Origin: Mageeibacillus sp. UBA6976
Lineage (GTDB): Bacteria > Bacillota > Clostridia > Saccharofermentanales > Saccharofermentanaceae
Reading direction: 5' to 3'
Assembly: GCA_002450155.1 (NCBI GenBank)
Contig: DJYO01000014.1
Coordinates: 1 to 48,815, forward strand
Length of the DNA: 48,815 bases
The notes under the pieces are model-generated. The model searched no databases. It saw only the letters and a list, made by a program, of their open reading frames with translations, and was not told where the DNA came from. A program made the position numbers and the translations under genes. Shown one piece after another: positions 1 through 7,899 of the stretch. The first letter of the stretch is position 1; each line of letters starts with the position of its first letter.

Positions 1-16
1 CAAGTTCAGAACTCAT
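1..16 (-). CDS. Start of a leftward gene cut by the window edge
   Basis: Only the first five codons are present (ATG then Ser-Ser-Glu-Leu), reading leftward out of the window. The start is supported by a strong AGGAGG ribosome site about six bases upstream (near 21-26). The gene lies just downstream of, and in the same direction as, the integrase, so it probably belongs to the same integrated element. Nothing can be said about its product. Confidence 0.6.
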
Positions 17-88
17 TTTCCTCCTATGAAATACCCTATAAATGACGGCCTTTATATAGTACATAATAGAAAACGATAGTTTTATCTT

Positions 89-1240
89 CTACATTGATTC
101 AAGCGCATCCAACAACAAAAGCTCATCACCATTAAACATATGCGAATAGTGTTTTAAGATCGTTTCCTGTGTATCACCGCTCACAAATTCGATTATCGGC
201 AACGGCACATTAAGTCTGATGAGATTACTTATATACGTGTGACGGAAATCATGACAGCAATAAGTGCGAAGCCCTGTAGCCTTGCATGCTTTCTCAATCA
301 TCATTCTGCAAGCACTGTGATTCCAGGTTATGATGCGCGCATTCTCGTTACCTCCATGCTGAAGGTGGTCTCGGTATACTTCATTAAAAATCTCAATTAC
401 ACACTCCGGCAGCGGTATTACTCTGTTTTTGTGATTCTTAGTATCTTTCAGAAGACGGTAAACAGAATTGTAAGACTTGTTTACACTGATGCGGATGATC
501 TTTTCGCCGGGTTTATCAGAACTCATGAAATCACTGTATGTAAGTGCAATTATCTCCCCTATTCTCATGCCTGTATAATAAAGAAGATTCAACAACAGTC
601 GGTACTTGGGATAGTTGTTTCTTCCAAGGCGGCGGAACTCATTGTTACTGAAGAATTGATCCAGCAACAAGAACTCTTCTTTTGTTATGACATTCTTACG
701 TGCCCCGGTATTGATTCGCGGCGAATCCCAAAAATCCATAGGATTCTCACTGATGCAACGATTCTTATATGCAAGCTTGATTATCTTTCTGACACACGAG
801 TTAATATTCCATATAGTCTCTTCGGAATAACCGTATTCCCTGCAACTGTCGATTAGTCTCAGATAATGTGATTCAGTTATGTCCTCTATCGCCAGATTCG
901 GTGACCAGAACTTGGTTATCATATTAAATTGTTGATCGGTATTACGAACCGATATCAGACTGTATCTATTTGCCTTGGCTTTCTCATTCCAAAGTTCTTT
1001 TGCCTGCTGCAAAGTGAATTTTTCACACGTTTTTCTCTCGCTTGTGTTCTTCTTACAAGCAAGCAGATCCTTAGCCCCTTTATACGAATTTATACTGTAA
1101 TACCATTTTTGTCTGTGTTTCTTCTCGTTAGTCAGAGGATCGACCTCAGAATAACAGTACTTCACATCGTATTTCCCGGTAACCATATTCTTATAGATAC
1201 CGGGCTGTTTTGTTGATATCCTCACACTATTCTTGGACAT
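89..1240 (-). CDS. int: Tyrosine-type site-specific integrase/recombinase
   Basis: This 383-residue protein is a phage/ICE-type tyrosine recombinase that would integrate and excise a mobile element. An N-terminal arm-type DNA-binding region (about 1-75) is followed by a core-binding helical region (about 75-180) and the catalytic domain. The catalytic residues are visible: Arg226 in GMRIGE, a likely beta-hairpin Lys near 268, the HxxR pair His330/Arg333, and the nucleophile Tyr365 in LKHYSHM. The ATG at 1240 is chosen over an upstream GTG (1288) because GGAGGTC lies five bases before it. It reads away from lysS, and lysS ends 135 bases away, so the element boundary is probably in or near the lysS 3' end. 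The matching far attachment site is outside the window. Confidence 0.93.
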   Translation of the reverse strand: MSKNSVRISTKQPGIYKNMVTGKYDVKYCYSEVDPLTNEKKHRQKWYYSINSYKGAKDLLACKKNTSERKTCEKFTLQQAKELWNEKAKANRYSLISVRNTDQQFNMITKFWSPNLAIEDITESHYLRLIDSCREYGYSEETIWNINSCVRKIIKLAYKNRCISENPMDFWDSPRINTGARKNVITKEEFLLLDQFFSNNEFRRLGRNNYPKYRLLLNLLYYTGMRIGEIIALTYSDFMSSDKPGEKIIRISVNKSYNSVYRLLKDTKNHKNRVIPLPECVIEIFNEVYRDHLQHGGNENARIITWNHSACRMMIEKACKATGLRTYCCHDFRHTYISNLIRLNVPLPIIEFVSGDTQETILKHYSHMFNGDELLLLDALESM

Positions 1241-1252
1241 AAAAAGACCTCC

Positions 1253-1330
1253 ATCGTATATTTTTATTGGTATACGATTATTTATCACAAAAAATACGAT
1301 AAATATACGATTATACGGAAAATATACGAT
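1253..1330 (-). repeat. Six-copy TATACGAT repeat array in front of the integrase
   Basis: The 8-base word TATACGAT, or a one-base variant, occurs at 1271-1278, 1293-1300 (AATACGAT), 1304-1311, 1312-1319 (TATACGGA) and 1323-1330. An inverted copy lies at 1253-1260, just before the integrase ribosome site. A TATAAT-like -10 on the minus strand (1310-1315) lies inside the array. The copies could be arm-type integrase or excisionase sites, or operators controlling int; the choice between these is inference. Confidence 0.7.
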
Positions 1331-1377
1331 GAAAGCCTATATTCGTCTTCTCTAAAACCCTTTATTTTCAGGCTTTC
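1331..1377. repeat. 8-bp inverted repeat overlapping the lysS stop codon
   Basis: GAAAGCCT at 1331-1338 is complementary to AGGCTTTC at 1370-1377, with 31 bases between. The right arm overlaps the lysS stop codon. The loop is long and no T-run follows on the minus strand, so it does not look like a normal terminator. It may be part of the element's attachment region or a weak 3' end of the lysS transcript. Confidence 0.4.
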
Positions 1378-2947
1378 ACTGGTTCTGTGACTTCATAGTC
1401 GGGAACAGCAAAACATCTCTTATGGATTCGCTGTTGGTCAGAAGCATGACGAGCCTGTCGATGCCGTAACCGATGCCGCCTGTAGGAGGCATGCCGATCT
1501 CAAGAGCGTTGAGGAAGTCTTCGTCTGTGTGATTTGCTTCCTCGTCGCCTGCTGCAAAGGCAGCATCCTGAGCCGCAAATCTTTCACGCTGGTCAATAGG
1601 ATCGTTGAGCTCTGAGTAGGCGTTGCACATCTCCCATGTGTTGATAAAGAGCTCGAATCTCTCTACCTTCTCGGGATCTGTGGGCTTCTTCTTTGTAAGG
1701 GGTGATATCGCAAGAGGATGGTCCGTTACAAATGTAGGCTGTATAAGGTTCTTCTCGCAGAACTCTTCGAAGAAGAGGTTGATGATGTCACCCTTGGTGT
1801 GGCGCTCCTCGTATTCTACATGGTGCTCTCTTGCAAGGGCCTTTGCTTCTTCATCTGTTGCGATGGTATCGAAGTCGATGCCTGTATACTTCTTGATGCA
1901 GTCGTTCATGGTGATGCGCTCGAAGGGCTTGCCGAAGTCAAGCTCGATATCGCCATATATGAACTTGGTCTTTCCCAGGACCTTCTCTGCCAGATATCTG
2001 AACATGGACTCTGTGAGCTCCATCATGCCCTCGTAATCTGTGTATGCCTGGTAGAGCTCCATGAGAGTAAACTCAGGATTGTGCCTTGTATCTACACCCT
2101 CGTTACGGAATACCCTGCCGATCTCGTAGACTCTCTCAAGGCCTCCTACGATCAGACGCTTTAAGTAGAGTTCAAGGGAGATACGGAGCTTAACATCCTC
2201 GTCAAGAGCATTGTAATGTGTCTCGAAGGGTCTTGCAGCTGCACCACCGGCGTTACTTACCAGTATGGGGGTCTCAACTTCCATAAAGTTTCTGCCGTCT
2301 AAGAAGTTGCGAATCTCCTTGATTATCTGGGATCTCTTAACAAAAGTATCCTTTACCTCGGGATTGCAGATAAGATCCGTATATCTCTGGCGGTATCTCA
2401 TCTCTGTATCCGTGAGGCCGTGGAACTTCTCAGGGAGAGGCTGAAGGCTCTTAGTAAGCAGGGTTATCTTCTCGGCATGTACCGAGATCTCGCCGGTCAT
2501 GGTCCTGAAAAGGAAGCCTTCTACGCCGTAGATATCGCCTACATCAGACTTCTTAAAGTCTGCATATGCCTCTTCGCCTATGGCATCCCTTGCCACATAT
2601 ACCTGGATATTGCCCTTAAGGTCACGGAGACTCATGAAGGAGGCTTTGCCCATGACGCGCTTGAACATCATGCGTCCGGCAACTGAGACATGGATGGGCC
2701 TGGCATCCATGATCTGGCGTCTCTCCTCGTAGTCGGCCTTCTTTTTTGCTCTTGCTTCCTGCTCTTCAAGGCCGGTAACATCTACCTCTTCTCTGCCCTT
2801 CAAAAGCTCGCTCTCAAGAGTCTCGAACCAAGCCTTGGCTTCGTCTGTATGACAAGACTGGTCGAATTTGGTGATCTCAAAGGGGTTCTTGCCGCTCGCC
2901 TTGAGATTATTTAACTTCTCCAGCCTTACATCGATCTCGCTTGCCAT
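1376..2947 (-). CDS. lysS: Lysyl-tRNA synthetase, class II
   Basis: This enzyme charges tRNA-Lys with lysine in the cytoplasm. The 523 residues include an N-terminal OB-fold anticodon-binding domain (about 60-180) and the class II catalytic core. Motif 2 is visible as RVFRNEGVDTRHNPEFT and motif 3 near the end as GIGYGIDRLVM. The length is slightly above that of the E. coli enzyme because of an acidic, Lys-rich N-terminal stretch. The ATG at 2947 has GGAGA about eight bases upstream. It follows greA by 81 bases on the same strand and probably shares its promoter; greA-lysS is a common pairing in Bacillota. Its 3' end abuts an integrated element. Confidence 0.97.
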   Translation of the reverse strand: MASEIDVRLEKLNNLKASGKNPFEITKFDQSCHTDEAKAWFETLESELLKGREEVDVTGLEEQEARAKKKADYEERRQIMDARPIHVSVAGRMMFKRVMGKASFMSLRDLKGNIQVYVARDAIGEEAYADFKKSDVGDIYGVEGFLFRTMTGEISVHAEKITLLTKSLQPLPEKFHGLTDTEMRYRQRYTDLICNPEVKDTFVKRSQIIKEIRNFLDGRNFMEVETPILVSNAGGAAARPFETHYNALDEDVKLRISLELYLKRLIVGGLERVYEIGRVFRNEGVDTRHNPEFTLMELYQAYTDYEGMMELTESMFRYLAEKVLGKTKFIYGDIELDFGKPFERITMNDCIKKYTGIDFDTIATDEEAKALAREHHVEYEERHTKGDIINLFFEEFCEKNLIQPTFVTDHPLAISPLTKKKPTDPEKVERFELFINTWEMCNAYSELNDPIDQRERFAAQDAAFAAGDEEANHTDEDFLNALEIGMPPTGGIGYGIDRLVMLLTNSESIRDVLLFPTMKSQNQ

Positions 2948-3028
2948 ATAAAATCTCCATTCTTTTTAAGAATAGAAGTGCGAACCTGGGCCGCACTTCA
3001 TATCAGTTATAGATTGTGCTGTAACTTA

Positions 3029-3508
3029 TTACTTCTCGATCTTGATGATCTTGTACTTGATAACGCCTGTAGGAGCAGATACAGATACAGTCTTACCCTT
3101 CTTCTGGCCGGTGATGGCTCTGCCTACGGGAGAATTCTCAGAGATCTTTCTCTTCTTGAAGTCGACCTCAGACTCACCTACGAGCTTATATTTAAACTCA
3201 TCCTTAGTAACTGTATTCTGGAGTGTAACGATAGAACCGAGGGCAACCTTCTCTGTTGTAAGTTCTGAATCGTCAACAACCTCAGCATTCTTGAGGATAG
3301 CCTCGATAGCTGCGATACGCTCTGCGTTTGCAGACTGCTCAGCCTTAGCTTCGTCGTATTCGGAGTTCTCTGATAAGTCTCCCTGAGCCTTAGCTTCTTC
3401 AAGCTTGGCAGAGATCTCTGCCATCTTGGTAGTCTTTCTCTCGGCGAGCTCGTTCTGGAGTTCCTCGAAACCTTCCTTGGTCATCTGGTTCTTAATTGCT
3501 TCTGCCAT
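3029..3508 (-). CDS. greA: Transcription elongation factor GreA
   Basis: GreA rescues backtracked RNA polymerase by stimulating cleavage of the transcript 3' end. The 159-residue protein matches the family length. It has the N-terminal antiparallel coiled coil (about 5-75), with the acidic tip region containing DLSENSEYDEAK, and a C-terminal FKBP-like domain containing SPVGRAITGQKKG. The start at 3508 is chosen because AAAGGAG precedes it by about nine bases and this gives the family N-terminus; an upstream in-frame extension is not used. It lies between guaB and lysS on the same strand and has its own promoter. Confidence 0.96.
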   Translation of the reverse strand: MAEAIKNQMTKEGFEELQNELAERKTTKMAEISAKLEEAKAQGDLSENSEYDEAKAEQSANAERIAAIEAILKNAEVVDDSELTTEKVALGSIVTLQNTVTKDEFKYKLVGESEVDFKKRKISENSPVGRAITGQKKGKTVSVSAPTGVIKYKIIKIEK

Positions 3509-3539
3509 TCTTATTACTCCTTTGAAATTAGCTTTGCTT

Positions 3540-3568
3540 ATTTTAATAAAGGGAGACGCCTTTTGCAA
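3540..3568 (-). promoter_or_regulatory. Sigma-A-type promoter for greA-lysS
   Basis: On the minus strand there is a -35 TTGCAA (3563-3568), a 17-base spacer and a -10 TAAAAT (3540-3545), about 30 bases before greA. No T-box leader is visible before lysS. Confidence 0.6.
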
Positions 3569-3570
3569 AT

Positions 3571-5079
3571 TTATCTTGCAGTCCTGTCGTTCTCCTTCTG
3601 GATTACGTCGTGGGCACCGCCCTCAACAATGGATGTGGAGGATACGACAACGAGTCTTGCCTTGTTCTGGAATTCCTCTATCGAAGAAGAACCGCAGGAG
3701 CACATTGTTGCCTTGACCTTAGCAAGAGAAGTCTCAACGCCGTCCTTAAGGGAACCTGCATAAGGAACATAGGAATCGACGCCCTCTTCGAAGGCCATCT
3801 TGCCGCCCTTGCCGCCGTCGTCGTAACGCTGCCAGTTACGTGCTCTGTTAGAACCCTCACCCCAATACTCCTTAACGTATGAGCCGCCTACCAGGAGCTT
3901 TCTCGTAGGGGATTCGTCGAATCTTGCGAAATATCTGCCGAGCATCATGAAGTCAGCACCCATGGCAAGAGCAAGAGCCATGTGGTAGTCGTGTACGATA
4001 CCACCGTCTGAGCATAAGGGGATATATACGCCTGTCTCTTTGAAATACTTATCTCTTGCTTCAGCTACTGCAAGAACTGCAGATGCCTGGCCGCATCCGA
4101 TACCCTTCTGCTCTCTTGTGATGCAGATGGAACCGCCGCCGATACCGATCTTGATGAAGTCTGCTCCGGACTCAGCAAGAAATCTGAAGCCCTCGGCATC
4201 TACGACATTGCCTGCGCCTACGATAACGTCCGGGTAGTTGGACTTGATCCATGCGAGGGCCTGCTGCTGCCATACTGAGAATCCGTCAGAAGAGTCAAGG
4301 CAGAGAGCATCTGCGCCTGCCTCGATAAGAGCAGGAACTCTCTGCTCGTAGTCTCTTGTGTTGATCCCGGCACCGACAATGAGTTTCTTCTCAGAATCTA
4401 AGAGCTCGTGGGGATTTGCCTTATGGAATTCGTAGTCTTTACGGAATACAAGTCCTACAAGTCTTCCCTGACCATCTACTATGGGGAGCTGATTGATCTT
4501 GTTATCCCAGATTATGTCATTTGCCTCCTTAAGGGAAGTTCCCTCAGGTGCTGTTATGAGCTTGTCTATAGGGGTCATGAAGCTTGAGACCTTCTCATCG
4601 GGAGACATACGGCTTACACGGTAATCTCTTGTTGTAACGAGGCCTAAGAGCTTGCCCTCTGCTGTTCCGTCTTCTGTTACGGCTGCTGTACCGTGACCTG
4701 TCTTCTCACGTAATTCGAGAACTCTTGCAAGTGTATCGTCGGGAGCAAGATTTGAATCTGATGCAACGATACCTGCCTTGTACTTCTTGACCTTGCGGAT
4801 CATCTCGCACTGAGACTCTACCGACTGGGACTGAAATATGAACGACATACCGCCGCATCTGGCAAGTGCGATCGCGAGACCGTCGTCTGATACGGCCTGC
4901 ATTACTGCTGATACCATAGGAATATTGATCTTGAGTTTGGACTCTTCCTCGCCCTTCCTGTACTTGCATACCGGAGCCGACAAGTCGATCTTATCGGGAG
5001 TGTTAGCCTCTGTGGTGAGGTTCGGTATAAGAAGGTACTCTGAGAATGTTCTTGATTCCTGCTCGAAAATCTGTGCCAT
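3571..5079 (-). CDS. guaB: IMP dehydrogenase (Tritrichomonas foetus-like form)
   Basis: It oxidises IMP to XMP with NAD+, the committed step of guanine nucleotide synthesis. The 502-residue TIM-barrel protein carries a CBS-domain pair inserted at about 100-220. The catalytic loop GIGGGSICITREQKGIG places the nucleophile at Cys319. The mobile flap NRARNWQRYD carries the Arg418-Tyr419 pair that activates water. From memory, residue numbering and long stretches of the catalytic core match the T. foetus enzyme (503 residues) much better than classic bacterial GuaB, which has GIGPGSICTTR. The ATG at 5079 is preceded by a run of five G. It may have its own extended -10 promoter. Confidence 0.95.
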   Translation of the reverse strand: MAQIFEQESRTFSEYLLIPNLTTEANTPDKIDLSAPVCKYRKGEEESKLKINIPMVSAVMQAVSDDGLAIALARCGGMSFIFQSQSVESQCEMIRKVKKYKAGIVASDSNLAPDDTLARVLELREKTGHGTAAVTEDGTAEGKLLGLVTTRDYRVSRMSPDEKVSSFMTPIDKLITAPEGTSLKEANDIIWDNKINQLPIVDGQGRLVGLVFRKDYEFHKANPHELLDSEKKLIVGAGINTRDYEQRVPALIEAGADALCLDSSDGFSVWQQQALAWIKSNYPDVIVGAGNVVDAEGFRFLAESGADFIKIGIGGGSICITREQKGIGCGQASAVLAVAEARDKYFKETGVYIPLCSDGGIVHDYHMALALAMGADFMMLGRYFARFDESPTRKLLVGGSYVKEYWGEGSNRARNWQRYDDGGKGGKMAFEEGVDSYVPYAGSLKDGVETSLAKVKATMCSCGSSSIEEFQNKARLVVVSSTSIVEGGAHDVIQKENDRTAR

Positions 5080-5108
5080 AAATAGCCCCCTTACAAATTA
5101 ATTAATAA

Positions 5109-5117
5109 ATAATAGCA
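5109..5117 (-). promoter_or_regulatory. Extended -10 promoter element for guaB
   Basis: The minus strand reads TGC followed by TATTAT (5109-5114), about 30 bases upstream of the guaB start. No good -35 is seen, which is typical of an extended -10. No purine riboswitch is recognisable in the leader. Confidence 0.4.
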
Positions 5118-5185
5118 TAAGGATACCTCGGTAACCATACAAAAAAACTGATATTTGTTCTCCTGATTTTGTAGCCAATTAATAA

Positions 5186-5211
5186 CCCCGTGCGGGAGAT
5201 CCCGTACGGGG
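5186..5211 (-). terminator. Rho-independent terminator after the zinc-ribbon gene
   Basis: An 11-base stem with one wobble pair (CCCCGTGCGGG / CCCGTACGGGG) surrounds a four-base loop. On the minus strand it lies 27 bases past the stop of the gene at 5238 and is followed by TTATTAATT. Confidence 0.75.
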
Positions 5212-5237
5212 CATTTGTCTTTTGTTCTGTTTGAGGT

Positions 5238-5675
5238 TTATTCCTCGGCTTTGTCCTCAGCTTCAGCCTCTGTATCCTCTGCTTCTGCCTTAGGTTCTTC
5301 CTTGGGTTCTTCCTTCGGCTCTTCTGCCTTCACGGCCTCGGGAGCAGGAACTGAATCCTCGTCGTCGAACCTGGCACCGCACTTAAAGCAGAATGCATAA
5401 GAGAGGTTATTCTCTGTACGGCATACAGGGCATCTCTTGAGTCCTCTCTCACGAAGGATCTTGATCTCTAATTCCTCGATCTCCTCGTTGAGTCTGGTAA
5501 TAGCGTCGCACTTAGCATTTATATCCTTGGTGCAGTCGATATTGATATCCTTGTACTGTCCATAGTAAAGATGACCGATCTCGTCGTAGTTGCGTCTGAT
5601 AGTATTCTTCTTCTCCTGAATGGACTTCTGGAAGTTAGCAATATTCTTCTGCTTTGTGTCTGCAAAAATTGGCAT
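5238..5675 (-). CDS. Coiled-coil zinc-ribbon protein with acidic Pro/Glu tail
   Basis: I do not recognise a named family. The 145-residue protein has a charged helical N-terminal region (about 1-78) likely to form a coiled coil. One zinc ribbon follows, CPVC (about 82-85) plus CFKCG (about 95-99). The tail of about 40 residues is almost only Glu, Pro, Lys, Ala and Asp, including a short EEPK repeat. No signal peptide or membrane segment is seen, so it is probably cytoplasmic. AAGGAGG precedes the ATG, and a terminator follows the gene. A TATAAT-like -10 at 5708-5713 suggests it is transcribed on its own. A nucleic-acid or scaffolding role is possible but unproven. Confidence 0.85.
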   Translation of the reverse strand: MPIFADTKQKNIANFQKSIQEKKNTIRRNYDEIGHLYYGQYKDINIDCTKDINAKCDAITRLNEEIEELEIKILRERGLKRCPVCRTENNLSYAFCFKCGARFDDEDSVPAPEAVKAEEPKEEPKEEPKAEAEDTEAEAEDKAEE

Positions 5676-5707
5676 TGATAATATCCTCCTTGCTCTTGAT
5701 ACACTAA

Positions 5708-5713
5708 ATTATA
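5708..5713 (-). promoter_or_regulatory. Possible -10 for the zinc-ribbon gene
   Basis: TATAAT on the minus strand lies 32 bases upstream of the start at 5675. The region 17 bases further upstream (TAACTG) is only a weak -35 match. Confidence 0.35.
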
Positions 5714-5753
5714 AACCAATTCTGCGGAAACAGTTATTAATTTACGATTAACA

Positions 5754-6422
5754 TTACAAATAGGTATCACTAGAAGTCGGACGCTTGCGCAGGAACATTA
5801 TGATGCCTCCTATGATCATGAGGAGGGATACGATCATTCCCGCAAGGCTGCTGTACTGGGCAGATGCCGGGTGCCCGATATAAGACAGTCCCGCATAGAT
5901 GAGCTCTACGATAGCAACGCCTGCGTCCGAGAAACCTATTACCTTCATGGTACGGACAATGGGGTCTTCCCTCCTCCTGGTAGCCATCATGCCCTTTATG
6001 GAAAAGGACATCTTGATCACGGCAAAGGCCGCGAAGACATAGATAAATCTGCCGGGGATGGTAACCCCGTCACCTACCAGGAACATGCGCAGGCTGCAGC
6101 CCATATAGATGAGACCAAGTATCAGCATCCTGACGCTGCTGTATTTATGCGTCCTGTATTCGTAGTAGTAGCAGTCATGGGGATCTGGGATCTTTTTGGA
6201 GAATATATACTTCAGGAGGATCTTGTGTCTGAATTCTCCTATAGCAAGAACATAGATGACGTTGAACAGGAGCCATCCGGACCTGGTCCAGATACCATAG
6301 AACAGTTTAGCCGCTGACATGATGATATTGCAGATAATGGACAGCGATACCAATGCGACATTGATATCCCTGTCCTGGATCTGGTCTAACAGCTGATCCC
6401 ATCTGTCCCTTATGCTTTCCAT
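5754..6422 (-). CDS. Conserved hypothetical membrane protein (about six segments)
   Basis: This is a 222-residue integral membrane protein of no family I can name. Hydrophobic segments lie near residues 22-42, 47-64, 97-113, 123-142, 160-182 and 190-212. A basic loop with an RRRED motif lies near 149. It ends with basic and Ser/Thr-rich residues. It is divergent from radA. No Shine-Dalgarno is visible before the ATG at 6422, and a TATTAT -10 lies exactly seven bases before it, so it may be translated from a leaderless message. Confidence 0.8.
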   Translation of the reverse strand: MESIRDRWDQLLDQIQDRDINVALVSLSIICNIIMSAAKLFYGIWTRSGWLLFNVIYVLAIGEFRHKILLKYIFSKKIPDPHDCYYYEYRTHKYSSVRMLILGLIYMGCSLRMFLVGDGVTIPGRFIYVFAAFAVIKMSFSIKGMMATRRREDPIVRTMKVIGFSDAGVAIVELIYAGLSYIGHPASAQYSSLAGMIVSLLMIIGGIIMFLRKRPTSSDTYL

Positions 6423-6429
6423 AGGACCA

Positions 6430-6435
6430 ATAATA
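6430..6435 (-). promoter_or_regulatory. -10 element suggesting a leaderless transcript
   Basis: TATTAT on the minus strand ends seven bases before the ATG at 6422. That places the expected transcription start on or next to the A of the start codon. No convincing -35 or ribosome site is seen. Confidence 0.35.
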
Positions 6436-6453
6436 CAATGAACAATAGTTAGA

Positions 6454-6462
6454 TGCTATAAT
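6454..6462 (+). promoter_or_regulatory. Extended -10 promoter of radA-ispD
   Basis: TGC followed by the consensus TATAAT (6457-6462) lies 26 bases upstream of the radA ATG, with AGAGG as ribosome site between. The -35 region is poor, as is usual with an extended -10. Confidence 0.6.
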
Positions 6463-6488
6463 ATATAAATTGTCAAAGAGGATAAAAA

Positions 6489-7898
6489 ATGGCCAAAAAG
6501 AACGGATTATTTTTTTGCAGTGAATGCGGCTTCGAGACCCAGGGCTGGATGGGACAGTGTCCCGGATGCGGCAAATGGAACACTCTGACAGAAGCCCCGT
6601 CAAATGCCCCTGCCAAGAGTAAACAGGGCGGCATGATATATTCCTGGACTGATTCAGCCAGAACTGTAAGGCTTAAGGATGCAGGAACTGAGAAGTACGA
6701 ACGTATCAGCACAGGTATACCAGAACTCGACAATCTGTTTGGCGGTGGCATTACCGAAGGCTCTGTAACCCTTATCGTAGGCGAACCCGGCATCGGTAAG
6801 TCAACTATCCTTATGCAGCTTATGGATACCTTCAGATCAGATAGGGAAGTCCTCTATGTATCCGGCGAGGAGTCCCCTGCCCAGATCGGCATGAGAGCTG
6901 AGCGATTGGGTGTAAAGCGCAATTTCCTGATATGCGGCGAGACCCGTTTTGAGAAGATCCGTGAGGAGATAGATAAGTCAAAGCCCGCCCTCTGCGTCAT
7001 CGATTCCATACAGACACTTTATTCTGAACAGATAACAGGTACCCCCGGCAGCGTCACCCAGACAAGAGAAGTCACGGCAGGTCTTATAAGGCTTGCCAAA
7101 ACCTCTAATATCTCCATAATCCTGGTAGGTCACATAACAAAGGAAGGCTCCATCGCAGGCCCTAAGACCATAGAGCACATGGTGGATACCGTACTTACCT
7201 TTGAAGGGGACAATACAGGCGGATACAGGATACTAAGGTCCAATAAGAACAGATTCGGCAAGAGCAATGAGCTGGCTTTCTTTGAGATGGGTGATAAGGG
7301 ACTTAAGCCTGTAAGTTCTTCTGCAGCGCTCCTTGTGGCAGGAAGACCGATAAACAGCCCCGGTTCCTGCCTTACATCCATAATAGAGGGTAACGAAGCT
7401 CTCATGTGCGAGGTCCAGGCCCTAGTTACAGCAAGCTGCTTCAGTAATCCCCAGCGCATGAGCGCAGGACCTGACCGCAACAGGGTCCTTATGCTGCTTG
7501 CTGTCTGCGACAAGATCCTGAAGCTGAATCTTGTGAGCATGGACTGTTTTGTAAACATTATCGGCGGGCTCCGGGTATCTGATCCTGCTACTGACCTTGC
7601 TGTATGCGCTGCTGTGATATCTTCTGCAAGAGAGGTCCCTGTAAGGCCTAATACCCTGATAATCGGCGAGGTCGGTCTGTCAGGCGAGATAAGGCCCGTA
7701 TCTTATATACTCAGAAGATGCCTTAGTGCCGTGCGCATGGGGATCACCACCTTAGTCCTGCCGGGCAGTCTCCAAGACAGCCTCGAGAAGGAGATAAGCG
7801 ATCTTACAGGTGATATAGGCAAAGCTATGGCAGGCACGGTAAGGCTCTATCCCGATAACCTGAGTGAAGCATGCGACATGCTCTTTAGCGGAGGTTGA
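6489..7898 (+). CDS. radA: DNA repair protein RadA (Sms)
   Basis: RadA is a RecA-like hexameric ATPase that promotes branch migration during recombinational repair. The 469 residues show the N-terminal zinc finger (Cys10, Cys13, Cys24, Cys27) and Walker A GEPGIGKST (98-106). The RadA signature KNRFG is at 253-257, and a C-terminal Lon-protease-like domain contains GEVGLSGEIRP. All family landmarks are present at normal length. It is the first gene of a two-gene operon; its stop is followed at once by the ispD start. Confidence 0.97.
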   Translation: MAKKNGLFFCSECGFETQGWMGQCPGCGKWNTLTEAPSNAPAKSKQGGMIYSWTDSARTVRLKDAGTEKYERISTGIPELDNLFGGGITEGSVTLIVGEPGIGKSTILMQLMDTFRSDREVLYVSGEESPAQIGMRAERLGVKRNFLICGETRFEKIREEIDKSKPALCVIDSIQTLYSEQITGTPGSVTQTREVTAGLIRLAKTSNISIILVGHITKEGSIAGPKTIEHMVDTVLTFEGDNTGGYRILRSNKNRFGKSNELAFFEMGDKGLKPVSSSAALLVAGRPINSPGSCLTSIIEGNEALMCEVQALVTASCFSNPQRMSAGPDRNRVLMLLAVCDKILKLNLVSMDCFVNIIGGLRVSDPATDLAVCAAVISSAREVPVRPNTLIIGEVGLSGEIRPVSYILRRCLSAVRMGITTLVLPGSLQDSLEKEISDLTGDIGKAMAGTVRLYPDNLSEACDMLFSGG

Positions 7899-7899
7899 T

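Noticed and set aside
239..856. A 205-codon open frame on the plus strand inside the integrase
   Set aside because: It is antisense to the integrase, has no ribosome site and no recognisable protein; the minus-strand frame has all catalytic residues.
1331..1377. The inverted repeat after lysS as a terminator
   Set aside because: The loop is 31 bases and no T-run follows on the minus strand.
2948..3028. A T-box leader before lysS
   Set aside because: The gap is 81 bases, with no specifier or T-box sequence and no terminator/antiterminator pair.
5238..5360. Tandem repeat in the acidic tail of the zinc-ribbon protein as a DNA repeat element
   Set aside because: It is only a few EEPK-type codon repeats within a coding tail, i.e. 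low-complexity protein sequence.
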